Source of the DNA: DATBJJ01 sp963750915
GTDB lineage: Bacteria > Acidobacteriota > Vicinamibacteria > Vicinamibacterales > 2-12-FULL-66-21
Length of the DNA stretch: 64,000 nt
Direction of reading: 5' to 3'
NCBI GenBank assembly: GCA_963750915.1
Contig: CAVVSF010000009.1
Location: 682,001 to 746,000 of the forward strand
Shown here: one piece after another, positions 62,905-64,000 of the stretch
Numbering within the stretch: position 1 is the stretch's first letter
How the letters are laid out: every line of letters starts with the position of its first letter
Notes under the pieces: generated by a model
The model's input: the letters and a program-made list of their open reading frames with translations, nothing else
What the model was told of the DNA's origin: nothing
Database searches by the model: none
Translations under genes and position numbers: made by a program

Positions 62905-63819
62905 CTAACTCTTCACGCGCGAGAGGCCGACGTAGCCGTTCCTGGCCCGCACCCGGTGGCCGGGCAGCGTCACGCGGACGCGGATGCTGTGATACTTGCC
63001 GTCGGTCGCGCGCGGCGAAGGGTAGGCCATCACGTACTGGCTGTTGAGCTCCTCGGCGATCCGCGCCGTCGCCGCCTGCAGGCCCTCCATGTCACGGACC
63101 ACCTCGGTGCGGCCGCCGCTCTGCCCCGTGATCTCGCTCAACGCGGTTTCGTTGACGCGGGTGTTGATCACCTGCCGCGTCGGCGAATCGATGGCGACGG
63201 CGTAGACGAACGCGTCGCTGCGCAGCAGCGCCTTGCGGACCTCGCCGACGGATGCGTCGCTGGCGGTATCGGCGCCGTCGGAGATCACGAGCAGTGCCGC
63301 CCGCTCCTTGGTGCGCCGCGCGATCATCGGCAGCGCGCCGATCACGGCGTCGTAGATCGCGGTGCCGCCAGACGGCTTCAAGCCGGCCAGCGCCTCGCGG
63401 ACTTCGCCCGGCGTGCTCGTCCACCGCGACACGATGTGAGGATAGTGATTGAACGCGAGCACGAACGACTCGTCGGACGTGTCGAGCAGCTCGAAGAGGA
63501 AGCGTTCGACGACGGTCCGCGCGTCGACGATCCTCGCCCCGAACATGCTGTCGCTGACGTCGAGCAGCAGGCCGAGCCCGACCGGGACGCGCTGGTTGGT
63601 GAACTGGGTGATCGTCTGGCGCTCGCCGTCCTCGTAGACCTCGAACGCCTCCTTTGTCAGGCCGGTGACCAGCTTGCCGTCGGCATCCACCACCGTCGCC
63701 GTCACGGTGACGACGTCGACGCCGGAGCGCAGCACCTGGTTGCTCTGGACGACCTGTCCGGGCGAGGGCGGGGCCACCGCGAGGACGGCCACGACCAGGG
63801 CCAATCGCAGCACTGTCAC
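62905..63819 (-). CDS. Secreted VWA-domain protein
   Basis: 304 residues. A signal peptide (LRLALVVAVLAVAPPSPGQ) is followed by an Ig-like strand region and a von Willebrand A domain with a complete MIDAS (LLDVSDSMFG, the following KPSGGTAIYDAVIGAL and VISDGADTASDAS). This is the acidobacterial TIGR03436-like secreted VWA type. GTG 63819 was chosen because TAGGAT lies seven bases upstream and the sequence before it has no signal character. Downstream to 64000 I see no convincing gene. Confidence 0.85.
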   Translation of the reverse strand: MTVLRLALVVAVLAVAPPSPGQVVQSNQVLRSGVDVVTVTATVVDADGKLVTGLTKEAFEVYEDGERQTITQFTNQRVPVGLGLLLDVSDSMFGARIVDARTVVERFLFELLDTSDESFVLAFNHYPHIVSRWTSTPGEVREALAGLKPSGGTAIYDAVIGALPMIARRTKERAALLVISDGADTASDASVGEVRKALLRSDAFVYAVAIDSPTRQVINTRVNETALSEITGQSGGRTEVVRDMEGLQAATARIAEELNSQYVMAYPSPRATDGKYHSIRVRVTLPGHRVRARNGYVGLSRVKS

Positions 63820-63826
63820 AAGCCCT

Positions 63827-63832
63827 ATCCTA
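63827..63832 (-). promoter_or_regulatory. -10 element TAGGAT for the leaderless VWA gene
   Basis: Minus-strand TAGGAT is followed by seven bases and the GTG at 63819. Confidence 0.5.
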
Positions 63833-64000
63833 ATCCCTTCGCCGGCAAACCACGAGCCGGCTGCCGGCCCCCAGTTGCAAATTCGTGGGCTGCTTGCAGA
63901 ACGGTAATGCGTCGTCCCGCCGCTGTGCCGAATCACCGGGATTTCCGGCCTGCATGACGTTTGCACCCGCCGCGGGCATGCGATTCCTCACATTTGCCGT

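Noticed and set aside
63954..64000. Possible start of a plus-strand gene running off the right edge (ATG 63954 or 63978)
   Set aside because: Only 15 codons are visible, no ribosome-binding site and no TANNNT box at the right distance, so a gene cannot be supported.

Overview
The window is a GC-rich (about two-thirds G+C), densely coded bacterial chromosome segment. Its gene content fits a Gram-negative soil bacterium, most likely an Acidobacteriota member of the Vicinamibacteria type. The basis for this is a VPS10/BNR-repeat exoprotein, PD40 propeller, TPR-CHAT, LytS/LytTR, four-helix-bundle (23S-IVP-like), LemA/TPM and KGG proteins, plus TamA/TamB and an OmpA porin. This is inference from gene style; there is no rRNA in the window to test it. 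No tRNA, rRNA, CRISPR array, transposase, integrase or phage gene was seen.

Layout: 1-2312 holds the tail of a LiaF-like protein and a LytS/LytTR two-component pair. 2338-9641 is a complete drug-efflux operon (TetR regulator, HlyD-type lipoprotein, ABC ATPase, TolC-like porin, second ABC ATPase, two permeases) whose regulator starts inside a doubled operator. 9645-10252 is a small four-helix-bundle gene bracketed by inverted arrays of a 7-bp repeat. 10264-20463 holds DUF72, a YheT hydrolase, an HTH-RDD protein, a broken membrane protein, a DinB protein, a broken VPS10 propeller and the TPM/LemA pair. 20489-26823 holds YvcK/CofD, DUF4920, an Uup-type ABC-F, a SLOG-like protein, a stand-alone LigD 3'-phosphoesterase and a POT transporter. 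26853-29532 is a two-gene operon of a B12-binding-type radical SAM enzyme and an ATP-grasp enzyme. 29559-32680 holds YggX, a small acidic peptide, KGG and OmpA. 32766-39198 is tamA-tamB. 39339-48430 holds a molybdopterin oxidoreductase, Yip1, a TonB-type protein, TPR-CHAT, NDH-2 and DUF3810. 48502-63819 holds a DUF4097-type lipoprotein, a zinc ribbon, a GtrA fusion, an Fpg-like glycosylase, a SnoaL-like protein, a second radical SAM, a PD40 propeller, a Dabb protein, a phosphoesterase, a membrane-fused spermidine-synthase-like protein, a MacB/LolD-type ATPase, an M20 peptidase and a VWA protein.

Main discovery: the first radical SAM gene does not end at the TGA at 28191. Reading that codon as selenocysteine gives a Cys-Sec-Ala-Glu-Pro tail, a compact hairpin with an AGGUG loop lies 20 nt downstream, and the real stop at 28227 is 1 nt from the ATP-grasp start. 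The tail would be a CUAEP-type selenoprotein terminus.

Genome-style observations: (i) arrays of 7- or 8-bp tandem units, different at each site, sit directly on the 3' ends of genes at six places and in three cases encode the last residues of the protein; (ii) at least nine starts have a TANNNT box 6-7 nt upstream, which implies leaderless transcription; (iii) six frame breaks in five otherwise intact genes look like single-base indels and may be assembly errors.
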